Assembly (NCBI GenBank): GCA_016098155.1
Contig: JAAAJB010000299.1
Coordinates: 1-42,702, forward strand
DNA: 42,702 bases
From: Actinomortierella ambigua
Taxonomy: Eukaryota; Mortierellomycota; Mortierellomycetes; Mortierellales; Mortierellaceae
Direction of reading: 5' to 3'
Shown: positions 20,973 to 32,732 of the stretch, one piece after another
Numbering within the stretch: the stretch's first letter is position 1
How the letters are laid out: every line of letters starts with the position of its first letter
Program-made: the position numbers and the translations under genes
The notes under the pieces: model-generated
What the model saw: only the letters and a program-made list of their open reading frames with translations
Told to the model about the DNA's origin: nothing
The model's database searches: none

Positions 20973-21025
20973 ACTATGGTGAGTAACACAACAAAGAAAA
21001 ACATCATGTGTGAAGCATACATCGA

Positions 21026-21032
21026 TATAAAA
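21026..21032 (+). promoter_or_regulatory. TATA box of the 21146 gene
   Basis: TATAAAA lies about 114 bases before the ATG at 21146. The 173 bases between this gene and the divergent one starting at 20972 form a compact shared promoter region. Confidence 0.5.
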
Positions 21033-21145
21033 TAAGCACTCCCTTCTCCATCGCCTTCATCATTTTTCATTTTTACACTACTCTCGTCTCCTGTTCCATT
21101 TCTTCATCACTATCCATCTTGAGCTCATCACACATCTACTCGGAC

Positions 21146-23378
21146 ATGGTTGATCTCCGTCGAATTCTCCGTTCCGCATGGGACGTATTCTTCACCGTGC
21201 TGACCTTTGGAGGTGAGAGGATAATCTTCTGCAGCTATGATTCTTGCCTTTCATATACCTGCAAAGTAAATAAACCAACACCGACATTCATTGGCTTCTC
21301 ACTATAGCTACCACACAATTCGAGCATGAATTCAAACCTCGTGAATCTGCAGGCGGCCTCGCGGTTCTTCGGCTCCTCGTCCTCATGTTTAGCAGTACGT
21401 TTAGTCCAACACAATGCATGTCCCGAGCCCCTTCAGAGTATTGCTAACTTGGAGTTAGCATCCCTTTGTTACAACACTGGGTTGAATTTGGTTGAGTCGA
21501 GAGAGAGAGCGAAATGCTATAGAGTAGTGGTGATGCAATTATACTGAGGGAACTTGGCACAGTTTGTCATCATTGCGAAGGCGCTTGTGTCGCTCTTGGC
21601 TGATTTGTCAACCTTGGCAAATTGTCAACTTTCGGAATTTTGGCGGGGCTAAGTTTACAGTTTGATTGCAGTCGTATGTGGCAACATACGTGAAGACTGC
21701 ACGGATGCCGGTTATTAACACCCTCCATCTTTCTTGCCACCTCAAAGGAATCGCCTTCGTCTTTATTATGCTCGAATATTCTCGCATATGGACAGGGCGT
21801 CATACTGGTACGCTTCGACGAGTCAATATTGTCGAGTCAAGACTCACAAAATGGTCTCCTAGGCATTTAGCTCTACCAGGTAGATACAAACAAAGCGAGC
21901 TGCCAAAAGAGCTCCGCAAAGGAACCAGAAATGTATATTTCCTAATCCGCTACTGAATCTCTTGCATTTTAGATCTCAAGATCGTTTACAGTGAGGTTGC
22001 CAGTTTGCGACCAGCTTTTGTGAGCCTTTTCCCGTATAATATTACCCAGAACACGGACTATAAGAGGGCGTACAACGTATCTTCATACGTGTCCTCCAAC
22101 GGGATCACGGTTAATGAGTCGGCAGTTATTATTCACCCGCCTGAAGAGTGGACGTTTACTTCCAATGCCTGGAATGAATACCTTCGTGTCATCGTTTACT
22201 CCAAATCCAGGAATCGGGACGACCGGCACGACTGGCACCGATTGTATCTGCAGGATCCAGGTAATACACGCTTTCTCTCGTTTGAATCCACTTATCCTAT
22301 TTTTTATATCAAGAGAGGATTTCGATACATGGCTATCTTTATTTTCTCAACAATCAACGCTGCTGTTCACGATCCGCGAAGAAACATAGCAAGGTGGAAA
22401 CCACACCAGAGAGGAGTGGGATAGGGTGGGACATTGAGTGGGTTTCATCTATCGTAAAATGTTTACATGGAAGAAGTCCTGTCAAGAAGTGACAAAACCA
22501 GGAAACTTGATCAGATACTCATGTATTTATCTATGCTACCCTAATGTCTACCCTGCCAAATCATAGAAAGCGGCACCGCGACCGATGACCCAGCAAACAT
22601 GTACTACTTCAAGCCCGGGTCGACGCTCGAGATCCGGTATGCGCCAATGATCCGCTTGTACAACAGCAAAGAAGACTGGTCTAGCTGGAAAAATACGATC
22701 GGAATCAGGCAAAAGCGCAGCCTTGAATTCACTTATGTATCGCAGGCAAGAGTCATTCCATTCAACGAGAGAGATCTAACCGAATACGATGCCGCGTACA
22801 CATCGGTCATCCTAATCCGACGTTCCTTCGATGACGAGAAGGTACAAGAGGTCGTCCCGTAAGGAAATCGCATGATGATCTCAGTACGCAGGCTGCACTC
22901 TCTGCATCCCGGTTAGGGCTAGTTCTTACTTCTTGTTCTTGATGCACTATCTCATGATAGCTCGGTGACACTCATTGACGTGATCGCCAGGATAGGCGGT
23001 ATAGTCAGTGCCATTAGCAGTGTGGTTGTACTTTTGAATGGCACAAGACAGCTTTCTCCTTGGGGACTTTTAGGTGCGATACCTTACTTCAAACGCAGAG
23101 TAGCCAAGAACCTGGGCCGTTTTAGGTCAGGCAATGCGGCAGCACCCTTCCATGCTTTCTCGAATATAGGTGTCGACGATCAAGAAGGAGTCGGCCGGTT
23201 CCCACTATCTCTTGAGGAGCAAGGTGCTGAAGCTCAGTTACTATACTTGAAGAAGCGGATTGACATGCTGGAGATTACGCTATCTGAATACTATCTTGAT
23301 ACGGAAATATTTGAGCATGCTGCTATTGCTGCCGTTGCTGCTCGCTGCAAATGTACAGCATCCGAGTCCAGGGATTAG
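21146..23378 (+). CDS. Multi-exon membrane protein with coiled-coil tail (409 aa)
   Basis: Seven exons: 21146-21212, 21308-21394, 21672-21689, 21748-21807, 21973-22260, 22567-22858 and 22961-23378. Splice sites are canonical and the total divides by three. An 18-base third exon is needed to keep frame; the following intron has a good TTAAC branch site. A hydrophobic N-terminal stretch comes first (about residues 40-64), then a large soluble domain with several N-glycosylation sites (for example NIT, NVS, NES). Another hydrophobic segment lies at about 275-295, followed by SPWG, basic residues and a short coiled coil (LKKRIDMLEITLSEYYLD). This suggests a plasma-membrane or endomembrane protein with an external domain and a cytosolic coiled tail. 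Family not recognised. Confidence 0.75.
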
Positions 23379-23903
23379 GCAGTATCTGCTCCGAGCCTTC
23401 GGAATCGACCACAATCTCTGTGCACCATGACGAGGAGGATTTCAGACAACTCGAGGGGGAAAGCGATGATGGCAGGCGCCGTTGAGCTAGAGCATTAGAT
23501 CCTGACAAAGGCTCATGCAGAGTTGGTCGTACGCACAAGCAATGTAGTATTTCCCGTTCATTTCCGAGTGGCCGCCATTTCCATATCATTTCAATAATGA
23601 GCGGCCCTACTAGCTTTCTGAACTTAAAACAACATCTTACCTCATTTTGGCACTCCTGTCCTAGGAAAAGCAAATCTTCTCTCCGTCTCTCTCTCCGTGC
23701 TCTCGAGCTAAAGCGCTGATGGCCTTATGCACGTTCGAGGAGTATAGAAAGCTGTCATAAAAATATGACCATGCATTGCTGCAGGATCCTTTAAGCAATC
23801 GCAACATTTCTTTGAATATAACGCTTGCCATGAACGCCTAATTCTATCATATTTTTTATATATGATAATAGACTGTACATTCAGTAACACCACCACTACT
23901 ACC

Positions 23904-23960
<57 letters not shown>

Positions 23961-24016
23961 GTGAGAGTCTATACATTGCGTCCAATACTTGAAACGTGCG
24001 TGAGTTCTTATTTTTC
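23379..24016. other. Convergent intergenic region with CAA microsatellite
   Basis: This lies between two converging genes. It holds an uninterrupted CAA/ACA triplet run of about 57 bases at 23904-23960, probably in or near the 3' UTR of the glutamate 5-kinase gene, where the mRNA would carry TTG/TGT repeats. No gene is seen. Confidence 0.6.
23904..23960. repeat. (CAA)n microsatellite, about 19 units
   Basis: Perfect triplet repeat directly visible; preceded by an imperfect CAC/ACT part. Confidence 0.95.
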
Positions 24017-25959
24017 TCAAGCAGTATTAGAGGACGAGTGTGTCAACTTGGTACGCGTCAAGTTCTCACGATGGATCACACATTCAGCATCCGCATATCC
24101 AAGCTTGTCAATGATCTGTCGGCTATGGCATCCCATGATACGTGCGATTTCATGGCTTGCATAGTTGGCCAGGCCCTTGCCGACCTCGATCGGCACCTGG
24201 CCATCCTCTACCACAGGCTCGCTCAGTTCCAGCTGTTCGAGCTCCTTGGCCACATCCGACGATCCTACTTCTGTGGACGAATCCTCGCTATCCCCCGCCG
24301 CCGCTGCCGCCGATGACGATGCCGCCGCTGCTGCCTTTAGCTTTGCCACCACCTTTTCCCTCTTATGCTGACGCGCACGAGCAGCATCATAGACGACCCG
24401 CACACTCTGCTGAGCCACAAAGCTGCCTTCGACGCCAATGATACCGGCCGAGAACAGCGACGACTTTTGAGAGGCGTTGGTGATGGCCTTGTAGGCGCCA
24501 TGGTCAATATAGACAGTGCCGGCCGCATGCAGGCCGTGCAGGATCCACCACTTGCGATCCACCATAGGATTATCCTTGGCCACAAACCGTGTGTGCAGGG
24601 GCATATCCGATGCGGAAGTCAACACAGCAGGAGCAGCAGCGGTGGCACTGCCGACGATCGTCGTGGTTGTGGTCGACGTGGCAGCAGCAGCAGCAGCAGA
24701 CGAGCCCTCACTGCCGCTGTTGGCAGGCGATGGCGCCCGTGTACGCTGCAAAGGCTGGGTGATGATAGGGAAGATGTTTTGAGGGGTGGATCCGCGGGCA
24801 ATCACGGTTGTCACACCAGCGGCTGTGGCCAGCTCTGCGGCAATGAGTTTGGTGATCATGCCTCCAGTGCCAAGGGACGATCCTGCAGTGGCGACCGAGA
24901 CTCTTTTTTTGAGCTCTGCAATGTCATCGACCACCAGCACGGGCTTGGCGTCGGGGTTGATGCGAGGGTTGTCCGTGTACAGACAGTCGACGTCCGTCAT
25001 CAAAAATAAGTAGTCGGCGTGAATCATGCCAGCCGTAATGGCAGACAATGTGTCGTTGTCGCCAAAGCGGATCTCCGAGACACTGATCGTGTCGTTCTCG
25101 TTGACAATTGGGATCACACCCATCTCCAGCAGCGCGTCCATGGTGTTGCAGGCATTCAGGTATTGTGTCCGCTATGTTGGTTGTGGGTAGTGAGAGATAA
25201 ATGGATTAACCATGTGAATCCCCTCTAGATGGTAGAACATACAGCTGCAAACAAGGGTTATGATAATCGTCCATGAATATAAAGATATTTACATCTGCAA
25301 GATCGTTCTTGGTGAGCAGGATCTGGGCGATAGGCTGGTTGAACTGGCTGAACAGATCGTCATACAGACTCATCAATCTTCCCTGTCCAACTGCAGCAAT
25401 GGCCTATTTGCGTGAATAATGATTGGGCGAGTTTGTTATTTTGTCAATGCAAGTAAGATGAGCAGTCATTTTTTTTTCTTCTCTCTTTGACCATATCGAT
25501 CATCCCAAATCCATCTTGCCACCTTTCCCCTGGATGCTCCGCTGTTCTGCATACCTGAATCTGAGCAAGATCCTTTGGTTTCGAAGGCAGGTTTAAACGC
25601 CGAAGTCCGACACCAATGGCTCCACTCGTGACTAGGACAACGCGATGGCCTAGGGCCTTTAGCTTGAGGATTGTCTCCACGATCAGCGACAGTGTCGACA
25701 ACCGTGGGTAGTGCGTGACTTCATCGCAGATCGACGATGTGCCGAGCTTGATGACGATCGTCAACGACCCCGGCGCTCGCCTGCGTCGTTCGTTGTGGTG
25801 GCTATGGTGGTGGTGGTGGTGATGGTGGTGGTGTTGATGAGTTGGTTTGGCCATTGCACTTGCGCTACCCCCTGCTGCAATTGAAGGTTGGTTCGCTGGT
25901 GATTCAGGGTGGTCCGAGGACAAAGAGGTGGGGATGGACGAAGTGGAAGGGTGCGCCAT
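24017..25959 (-). CDS. PRO1: Glutamate 5-kinase (proline biosynthesis)
   Basis: Three exons (25959-25555, 25403-25293, 25171-24017) give 556 aa. The enzyme phosphorylates L-glutamate to gamma-glutamyl phosphate, the first step of proline synthesis in the cytosol. The kinase domain shows VIKLGTSSI near the N-terminus, LVTSGAIGVGLRRL, AAVGQGRLMSLYDDLF, VNENDTISV, and FGDNDTLSA with LMTDVDCLYTDNP after it. A PUA-type domain at the C-terminus holds HGLHAAGTVYID and FSAGIIGVEG. Two low-complexity inserts make it longer than the yeast enzyme (about 430 aa): an N-terminal extension with a run of ten histidines, and Ala/Ser-rich stretches in the kinase-to-PUA linker and within the PUA part. A TATA-like TATATAAA lies only about 10 bases before the chosen ATG; an ATG at 26181 is also in frame, so the start is less certain than the rest. 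Confidence 0.92.
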
Positions 25960-26265
25960 GGTCGATGCTTTATATAATGGTGGGAGGAGGTGAAGAGCAC
26001 AAAGAGGAGAGATAGTGTAAAAAAAGGGTTCACACAACTCTCGAGCCTTCCCGGTCTGGGGAAAATTGTCCGATGGGCGAAACGCAGTCCAACTGCTCCA
26101 ATTCCCATCTTCTCCCCGCAGGCGTGGGCACATTTTTTGAGTCATCCGCGATCCACAAGTACTCTTTTTCCTTATTGGCATGGTCCCCTCCTTTGCTCAG
26201 TTAACTTTTCTTTTTTATTTCCCGAGTAGGGGCACGGATTATCTCCTCCCGGGAGATGGGGTAGT
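25960..26265. other. PRO1 upstream region
   Basis: The frame of PRO1 stays open back to an ATG at 26181, but the encoded stretch has no recognisable domain and crosses a TATA-like element at about 25967-25977, so I treat it as 5' leader. The stop of the reductase gene follows at 26266. Confidence 0.5.
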
Positions 26266-28422
26266 CTACAGATGAAACCGCTCTGTGTGGAGGTTCACAC
26301 GGCAGCCTTTCAAGCTCTCGGCCTTGGCCGTGGCATTGTGGAGCTCGCCAAGGAAGACTGGTGGTCCACATCCGACAATGTCAATCTCACGCTCCGGTGG
26401 CGTCTCGCGGATCACCCGTTGGACATAGTCCGAAACGTTGAGTCGTGCCTGGATCCACTCGACTCGCCCATCGCCTGCGAACGGCTGTCCAGATCTTGCT
26501 ACGGAACCCGTGGTCGTGGAGACGATGGACTGAAGCTGCAAAGAATTCTCCCTATTCACAGGCACTGGCCCTCCATCCGCTGTCGTCGTCACATCGAGGC
26601 TGCTCACCAGACTTGTAAAGTGGAGCACCAGACGAAGGCCATTGTGGTGCTTGTTACTGCCGTGTCGTTGAAGATCATCTTTGGACGGCGACGATGGTAA
26701 CAGCTCGGTTGCCTCTTTATCGTCAACCCCGCCACGCCAAGGCTCTCGAAGGCAGCCCGACGCTCGATCCAGGCACTCCTCCAGCTCCTCTCGGAACCAC
26801 TCCACCTCGTCTTGATCACGAATGCACCAGACCACCTCGATCGGCCCTGTCCAGGTTGTTGCGGCCCCTGTCTCTTTCCGCCGTCGCCCTTGCTGACGGC
26901 GCTCCAAGAGATCCGTCAAGATGGGCAGGACATATGACAAGCCCGAACCAGCCGCCACAAACACCACCTTGTCGACACTGGGACGACACCCGACCTGGAT
27001 GCCCTCTCCATAAGGTCCCGTGAGGATGACACGTTGCTGCAACGACTCTGGCCATTGCGCCAGCTTGCGTGTATAGCCACCGACAGCGCGCGCATGGATG
27101 GTGATCGACTCTTCATCGCTGGACGAGATGGTGAACGGGTGCCACTGGATGTACGACATGGTCGGCACGCACAGATAGACATGCTGGCCCGGTCGGGACT
27201 GGATCGGCTTGGCAATGGTGACCCGGGTCAGTCGTCCCTGGTACACGGTCGCGCGCGCCAAACCCGAATGGGTCTTGACACACCAGCCCACGAGCACGTT
27301 GAGCAAATAGACGACGATTCCCGCCACGATGAACCGCATCGCATAGGGTGTGTGCAACGACACACAGACGAGAAACACGAGAAACAACGTGTGCGACATC
27401 AGAAACACTTCATAGGCCCACCGACGGACCGGCCAGGCCGCCAGCACCACCATCAGGCCCAGCGCCGTGTACGTGGCCAGGCCATAGCGCACCTTCTCCG
27501 ACGCCAGCTGGTCCGCGAGCAGCTTCTTCCAGGGCCACCAGACGTGGAACATGCAGCCCATGTGGACCGAGACGAGCGTGAACAGCGACAGTCCCAAGAA
27601 GCGGTGGACCTGATTCAGGCGATGGTGCGAGATGCCCGTCAGAAACGAGACGATCGAGTTCTTGCCCGTAAAGGCAAACAAGAACGGGATACAGGACAGG
27701 CCAAGGTACCCTGCCCGGTTTGAGTTGAGGTACAGGTCGGCCTGGCTGAGGAGTAGGACTGCAAGGATGGAAAGGAAGATGAGTGTGAGCAGCGTCACGC
27801 CGGCGACCAGATGAAGGTAGTTTCCAAAGAACAGGGTGGCTGAAAACTTGTTGACGGCCCAGTTCTCTACGTGCCCATAGCTCCAAGAGGGTGGTCTACT
27901 ACGTAGTTTAGATGGGGTGGGAATTATTTGAAAATAAAAAATGTATAAATGAGCGGGGGGAGAGCAATTAGTCGATGCGGACTTTTTGTGTGTGTGTGTG
28001 TGTGTATGTGTGGTTTTTTATGTTAGGGGGAAGAAGAGGAATGCCTGCACTCAGAAACAGAGAGAACAAGAGGATGCAGAGCTGAAGGGACCTCACCTCT
28101 TTGATGGATGCGGCCCTTCGACCTTTGGTGATTGACCACCCAGATTTGTAGAGTGCGCTGAAACGTGCTGGCTTGGTTTGTGCATCTCGTCGTCGTCGCT
28201 AAAGTCATCCTCAGAGTCTTCAGAGTGCCGTGGTCGTCCCACAAAAGCACCGGCGGATGAGCGTCCTTTCCTTCGCTGCAGGGCCTTGGTGGTAAGAACT
28301 ACAACATGGCGAACTGCAAGCAAGGCTACAGGGACCGCAAGAACGATAGACCAATCTACAGCGTAGCTGAGGTTCACGTTCCATGGCGTCGACGTCGAAG
28401 CGCCATGGTTGCTGTGGTCCAT
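26266..28422 (-). CDS. FRE-type ferric/cupric reductase-like flavocytochrome (652 aa)
   Basis: Two exons, 28422-28097 and 27898-26266, separated by a 198-base intron with a TG repeat. The protein transfers electrons from NADPH through FAD and two hemes across a membrane to metal ions or oxygen. One N-terminal membrane segment (about 23-47) and a cytosolic acidic Ser/Asp loop precede the ferric-reductase membrane domain, which starts WSYGHVENWAV. Two heme histidine pairs are visible, H207/H221 and H278/H291, with the expected 14- and 13-residue spacing. The FAD motif HPFTIS is at 362-367, and nucleotide-binding motifs TGPYGEG, AAGSGLSYVLPIL and VGCGPPVF follow. Metalloreductase is likelier than NADPH oxidase, but substrate cannot be read from sequence. 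The acceptor is a TAGTAG tandem, so forms with one residue more or less are possible. Confidence 0.88.
27987..28012. repeat. TG dinucleotide run in the reductase intron
   Basis: A nearly perfect GT/TG run (one A interruption) lies within the only intron of the reductase gene; on the coding strand it reads CA/AC. Confidence 0.9.
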
Positions 28423-28970
28423 GGTGTATGTAATAAGGAGGGAGAGAGGGAGTGCAGTGAGTGAAGGGGGAGAGAAGAGAGCAAGGAGTTGACCACGCAG
28501 GTGAAAGAGAGTAGTGTGTCGACAACAAAAGGGAGGAGAAAGAGATGTGCAAGGAAGGATGAGTTGATGGCACTCAATGAGCGTCAAGGATGAAAGTTCG
28601 GGTGATCAATCAGAAAAAAAGGTATGACAGCTGTCAAAAACGACTGTACGTTGTCAAACCTTGAGTCGGAGTACCGTACCGCACTCTGTACATGCATTGT
28701 ACCTTCCTGGTGTTCCACCCCCAAAAGCCACCAGCTAAGCTGACTCCAGTGGCTGGCGCGTTCGGGTCTCCAAGACCTGTACTGCTGGTGCATACAAGCA
28801 TGGAACCTGCATCCTCCTAGAGAATGCTTCCCGCCTTTACCTTACGCTGAGAATATGCGATTACCATCGAGCCCGAGACACCACCTACAATTAGTAATAC
28901 AATTGTGACCGATAGTGTACATTCATTATTCTAATTAAGAGCGTTGGGTGTATGTAATATTTTTCTCCCT
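28423..28970. other. Intergenic between reductase start and glycosyltransferase stop
   Basis: The reductase 5' leader is pyrimidine-rich on the coding strand. Some short frames exist but have no start, domain or splice support. No TATA box is obvious. Confidence 0.5.
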
Positions 28971-31559
28971 TCAAGAGCGACCGAGGTCATGTCGCCAGAC
29001 CATCCCACGCGCCACCTCCCGCGCCTTGGCATCAGACTCTGCCTTCACGACGTTATCCCAGACCGAGCGGGGACCAAAAACGAACCACCCCAGGCTTTCC
29101 GCACATGGTGTCAAGTCGCTCCCGCCAAGCCCCACCACAGCAGCTCCACAGCACCGTTTCTGGTGACAAGCGTCCACGAAGCTCATCCGCGGGACGACCT
29201 TGGCATTCTTATCTGCCATCGTTGGTGCGACAGGTGCACCAGTAGCAGGAAGCAGTACCTTGGGGGATACCTTCTGGCGTGGTAATGCTACTTCCTCTAC
29301 TTTGTCCTGACCTTCCAAAGACGCCGAAGAATCCTCCGTCTGGCCATGGTCGTCATACTCATGCTCTTGCCCCATCTCTCCAGCGTCGTCTTCACGATCG
29401 TCCTCGTCACCTTCAGCGCCACGCCTTGCAACCGTGGATCCTGATGCTGGCGATACCGCTGCTGCTGCTGCTGCTGCTGCTGATGTTGATGGTGGTGGAG
29501 ACTCCACTGCCCCCTCTGGCTTAAAATCGGCTGCCAGGCTCTCGATGAACAGGGTCAGCTCATCGACGTTGAGGCGGCGGCTGACCTCTTTTGTGTAGCA
29601 ATCGGCAATCTTCTTCCAGCTGACTGACCGCGTTGAAAAGTCCTGTCGCATGTTGGCAAAGTCCTCGTACTCTTGCGCCGTGATCCCCTCCTCTTCAAAG
29701 CCCGCTACCGACCCGATACAGTCATGCGCCAAATCCCGCTCCGCCTGCACACAGCTGTTGTCGCGGCAGTCCCATGCAAAGAACCGTTTCCCCCACGACA
29801 TCATCCGGTCCGTGTAAATCTTGCTCGACCGTGCAAATCGCGGCATGATCGACACAATCACTGTGCCTGGCGCCATCAACGTCGAGTAGCCCATGCTGTC
29901 GCCCTGCGGTGCCACCAAGATGTGCTGGTCGCTAAATAGCTGTGCCGTCTGCGCCATGCTGATCTGGGAAGGGTTGTCCAGGTGGATGGTCTTTGCATTG
30001 AAACCCTTGTCTAGGAGAGACAGCTCGAGGGCCTGTGCGTTGGCAATACTGGTGTTGCCGTATCGTCCAAGTAGAGCCACATTGATCTTACGCCGCTGAA
30101 CAAACTCGCCCAACTGGATAGGCTGATTTTCACTCAAACTTGGAACATTGTCGCCCAATGGAGGATGCACAATCTCGGGATCCGTATGCTGGTATCGCAT
30201 CATGGCTGTGGAAAGTCTTCCCAACACATCCTGTCGAAGTGCCTCTGCCTCTGAACCACCCAGGTATTTTTCGCAGTAGGGCCGAGTGCAAGCTGATCCT
30301 AGTCCAATGACGGCCTTGGCAAAGCATGTAGGCGTATTCTTTGGTGGAGGGTGGTATTTTGTTGGCTTCATGTCTGAAATATCCTTGCCCATGACAATCT
30401 CGAGACCTTGCGGCGCCAAATAGGCAGTGTCAATGTCGATTTGCTGCTTGTAGCCGACGGTTCTCACCCGCAAGAACCATGAGTGGACCGTTCCTCCGTG
30501 GTTCTTCATGATGCTACGATCGTAAAGAGCGACATAGAGAGAAAGGGAAAGAGGAGAGCAAAATATGCATGTCAGCTTAATCACCAGTGTCGCCGCATTG
30601 TCGAAAATTAAACAACAAAAATGATTGTGGCTCTCGGGAGTATATTGTTTGGGACATGATCAGACCAGCAGTATATCACTCGCATCCAAGTTTAAATCAT
30701 GATTCCGCCTGGCCAGACCACATTGATTTTCGAGGTTGGGGCAAGGTGGGAAAAGGGAGGACAGAGAAAGGTCGAATGGACACTTACTTGTACAGAGGTA
30801 AGAGGCCATTCAGGATCCAGTTGTGTTTGTAGTTGGGGTCCTGGCCATAGACAAAAACCGTCTCATCAATGTAGCGATACGAGTTGACGGGGAATTGATT
30901 AAAGAGCGTAGGCCGGAAGAATGCGTCCGAGTCTGGATCAGAGGCAACCACATTGATCATGGGCATCTGTGCTGCTCGCCCAGTGATGTCATGCATCCAA
31001 ATACCTATTTTATAGACATCACAGCCGAGACAGAGAGAGTACTATGGTGAGTATATGGATGATCAGTGTCGTAGATCCATCAGCAACTGCACACACGCAC
31101 ACGCACAGTACCTCGATCAGCATCCACACATAGGTTGGTGATGGTGCATACAGTCTGACGGTTGTACTCCGGCCCGTTCTTGTTGGGGTGACGAGACGGT
31201 GCGGCCGCCTCACAGGACCATTTTGAGGTGATCGACGTATTACGCCATTCTAGGACTGCGAGGGTCGGACTGAGGCTGTTGGGTTGTCCATGGTGTTGTG
31301 AGGCTAACCGTGTCTGCTGTTGTTCCAGCAGCTCCGCTTCCAGTCTTGCCCACTCGTCGTCGCCCAATCCGCTTGGCGAATAGTCAAAGCCGAATGTTGA
31401 TTTGGAGTAGCTGAAGATAACGAGAGAGGAGAGGATGCAGGCTAAGACAATGGTCGCCAGAAGCATCCGCGGGGTCAGGCATCCGCGGGGAAGGATGGTC
31501 CGTGGTGTCGAACCCGGTGTTGAAAAGAGCGGTAGGACACTGTATCGTATTGAAGGCAT
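28971..31559 (-). CDS. GT61-like glycosyltransferase, type II membrane protein (735 aa)
   Basis: Three exons, 31559-31112, 31004-30788 and 30513-28971, all in phase. A short basic cytosolic tail is followed by one membrane anchor at about residues 32-52, then a lumenal stem: the layout of a Golgi or ER glycosyltransferase. The catalytic part resembles GT61/DUF563 (the EOGT and xylosyltransferase group). INVALLGRYGNTSI at 365-378 and the SDQHILVAPQGDSMGYSTLM run at 416-435 match the family's conserved core. In the usual motif the last stretch reads P-x-G-A/S; here it is PQGDSM. A Ser/Ala/Glu-rich insert follows the core. A C-x-n-VVGLG-x-n-C module near 285-302 recurs near 676-692, an internal duplication I do not know from the family. 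Donor and acceptor sugars cannot be told. Confidence 0.82.
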
Positions 31560-31957
31560 CACTCTGTTTCGATGGACTAATGTGCAAAAGTCTCTCTCCT
31601 GCACAGGTAATGTGGAAATGCTGTGAAATGAAAGAACCTGTGGATGGGATGAACTGGGCAAGTGAAACAAATTAACAGCTCGAGCAGTAAGAGATGTGGA
31701 GAAGTGAAAAAGGAGAAAACGGGGGTAACAAGGAAACAATGAAGAGCAGAGCAGTGATGCGAGGCATGTCTCTTGTCAGAAAGCCCCAGGCCTTGCCTCA
31801 TCCGGTCACATGACCTGTACAGTACTTGGGACTACCCGCTACAACAGACGCTGTCGGTTTCAGACGACTGTCAGCTGGCACTTGGGGGGCTTTAGCTCTC
31901 CTCCTCTGGGGCCTTGGTTTCTGCTTGTCTCTCACGGCTGATAGCTGGTGCGGGGCA
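31560..31957. other. Glycosyltransferase upstream region
   Basis: A pyrimidine-rich leader (coding-strand view) lies before the ATG. No TATA box or gene is evident. Confidence 0.45.
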
Positions 31958-32287
31958 TCAGCTCTTGCTTCTTGCTGCGTCCGTTGTCCTATGTGCCATC
32001 TTCATCGCGATCCTTCTTGCGACCTCGCTTCCTTGGAAAGTTGCCGTGTTCGTCAACATGCTGGAGCTGCGCATCATGCTGCCAAGACTATGTCTTGCAA
32101 TAACATCGCGATGCATAAACTTTTGACAGGTGCAACAATACAAGCGATGAAAGCTCTCGGTGCGGGCGACAAAGCTTGTGCTTGTGCAACGGTGACACTT
32201 CTGGGGGCCGTAGAACTTGTTCAGCCCAACAACTGAACATAGTATGCTTGAAAAGTGCCATCCAACGATGACAGCCTGCTTGTGCAT
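31958..32287 (-). pseudogene. Zinc-ribbon fragment resembling a Fanzor/TnpB C-terminus
   Basis: This minus-strand frame encodes a compact four-cysteine module: LNKFYGPQKCHRC, then 16 residues, then CCTCQKFMHRD. The pattern C-x2-C-x16-C-x2-C followed directly by HRD matches the zinc ribbon plus final RuvC aspartate found at the end of TnpB and its eukaryotic Fanzor relatives, RNA-guided nucleases carried by transposons. The usual Asn a few residues after HRD is His here, and the rest of the nuclease is not present upstream, so it looks like a decayed fragment. The frame ends ARSKS. No terminal repeats were found around it. Alternative: another zinc-ribbon protein. Confidence 0.5.
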
Positions 32288-32732
32288 GAGATATTGACAT
32301 GTCTGATCCCAATGATGACCTTGTTATCCTCAACTCTCTTGACCCTGATCGACCTTTTACTACTCAACAATCGCGCAGACTTGCTAGACTTTTTCGTGAA
32401 ATGGTGGTTGTTCTCATGTGTATGCTATGATACATGTCACAGTTCAGCAGTAGCTGTCGACCAAAGAGACCATGGAAAAAATAGATTCGCGTCAATGCTT
32501 TTGTTTCGCGTAGCAGTCCTCGAGAGATGGTAGTGAGCATTCATGCGCCAGGACTTGCGCGCTAAGCCTTTTGTGAGTCTGTCCGTCTCCAATCTAACCA
32601 TGGAGCTCCCCACAACAGCATTGGTGTAACATTGGTCAGTTCAAGAAATAGCGACAGAGCACTGCCTCATCTCTCCCACTTTCATCTCTCATCCATCTCC
32701 GATCTCGTCCATTCCTTCATCTCGCAGCCTCA
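32288..32732 (+). promoter_or_regulatory. K1 upstream region, shared with K2
   Basis: From about 32365 onward this matches the K2 upstream region from about 39638, with frequent substitutions and small indels, so the duplication that produced the two kinase genes included about 370 bases of promoter. A 44-codon frame at 32300-32434 (+), starting MSDPNDDLVILNSLDP, looks coding-like but leads nowhere; it may be a remnant exon. Confidence 0.55.

Noticed and set aside
31826..32236. 136-codon plus-strand frame over the zinc-ribbon fragment
   Set aside because: The minus strand shows the zinc-ribbon pattern; the plus-strand product is Ala/Cys-rich without recognisable features.
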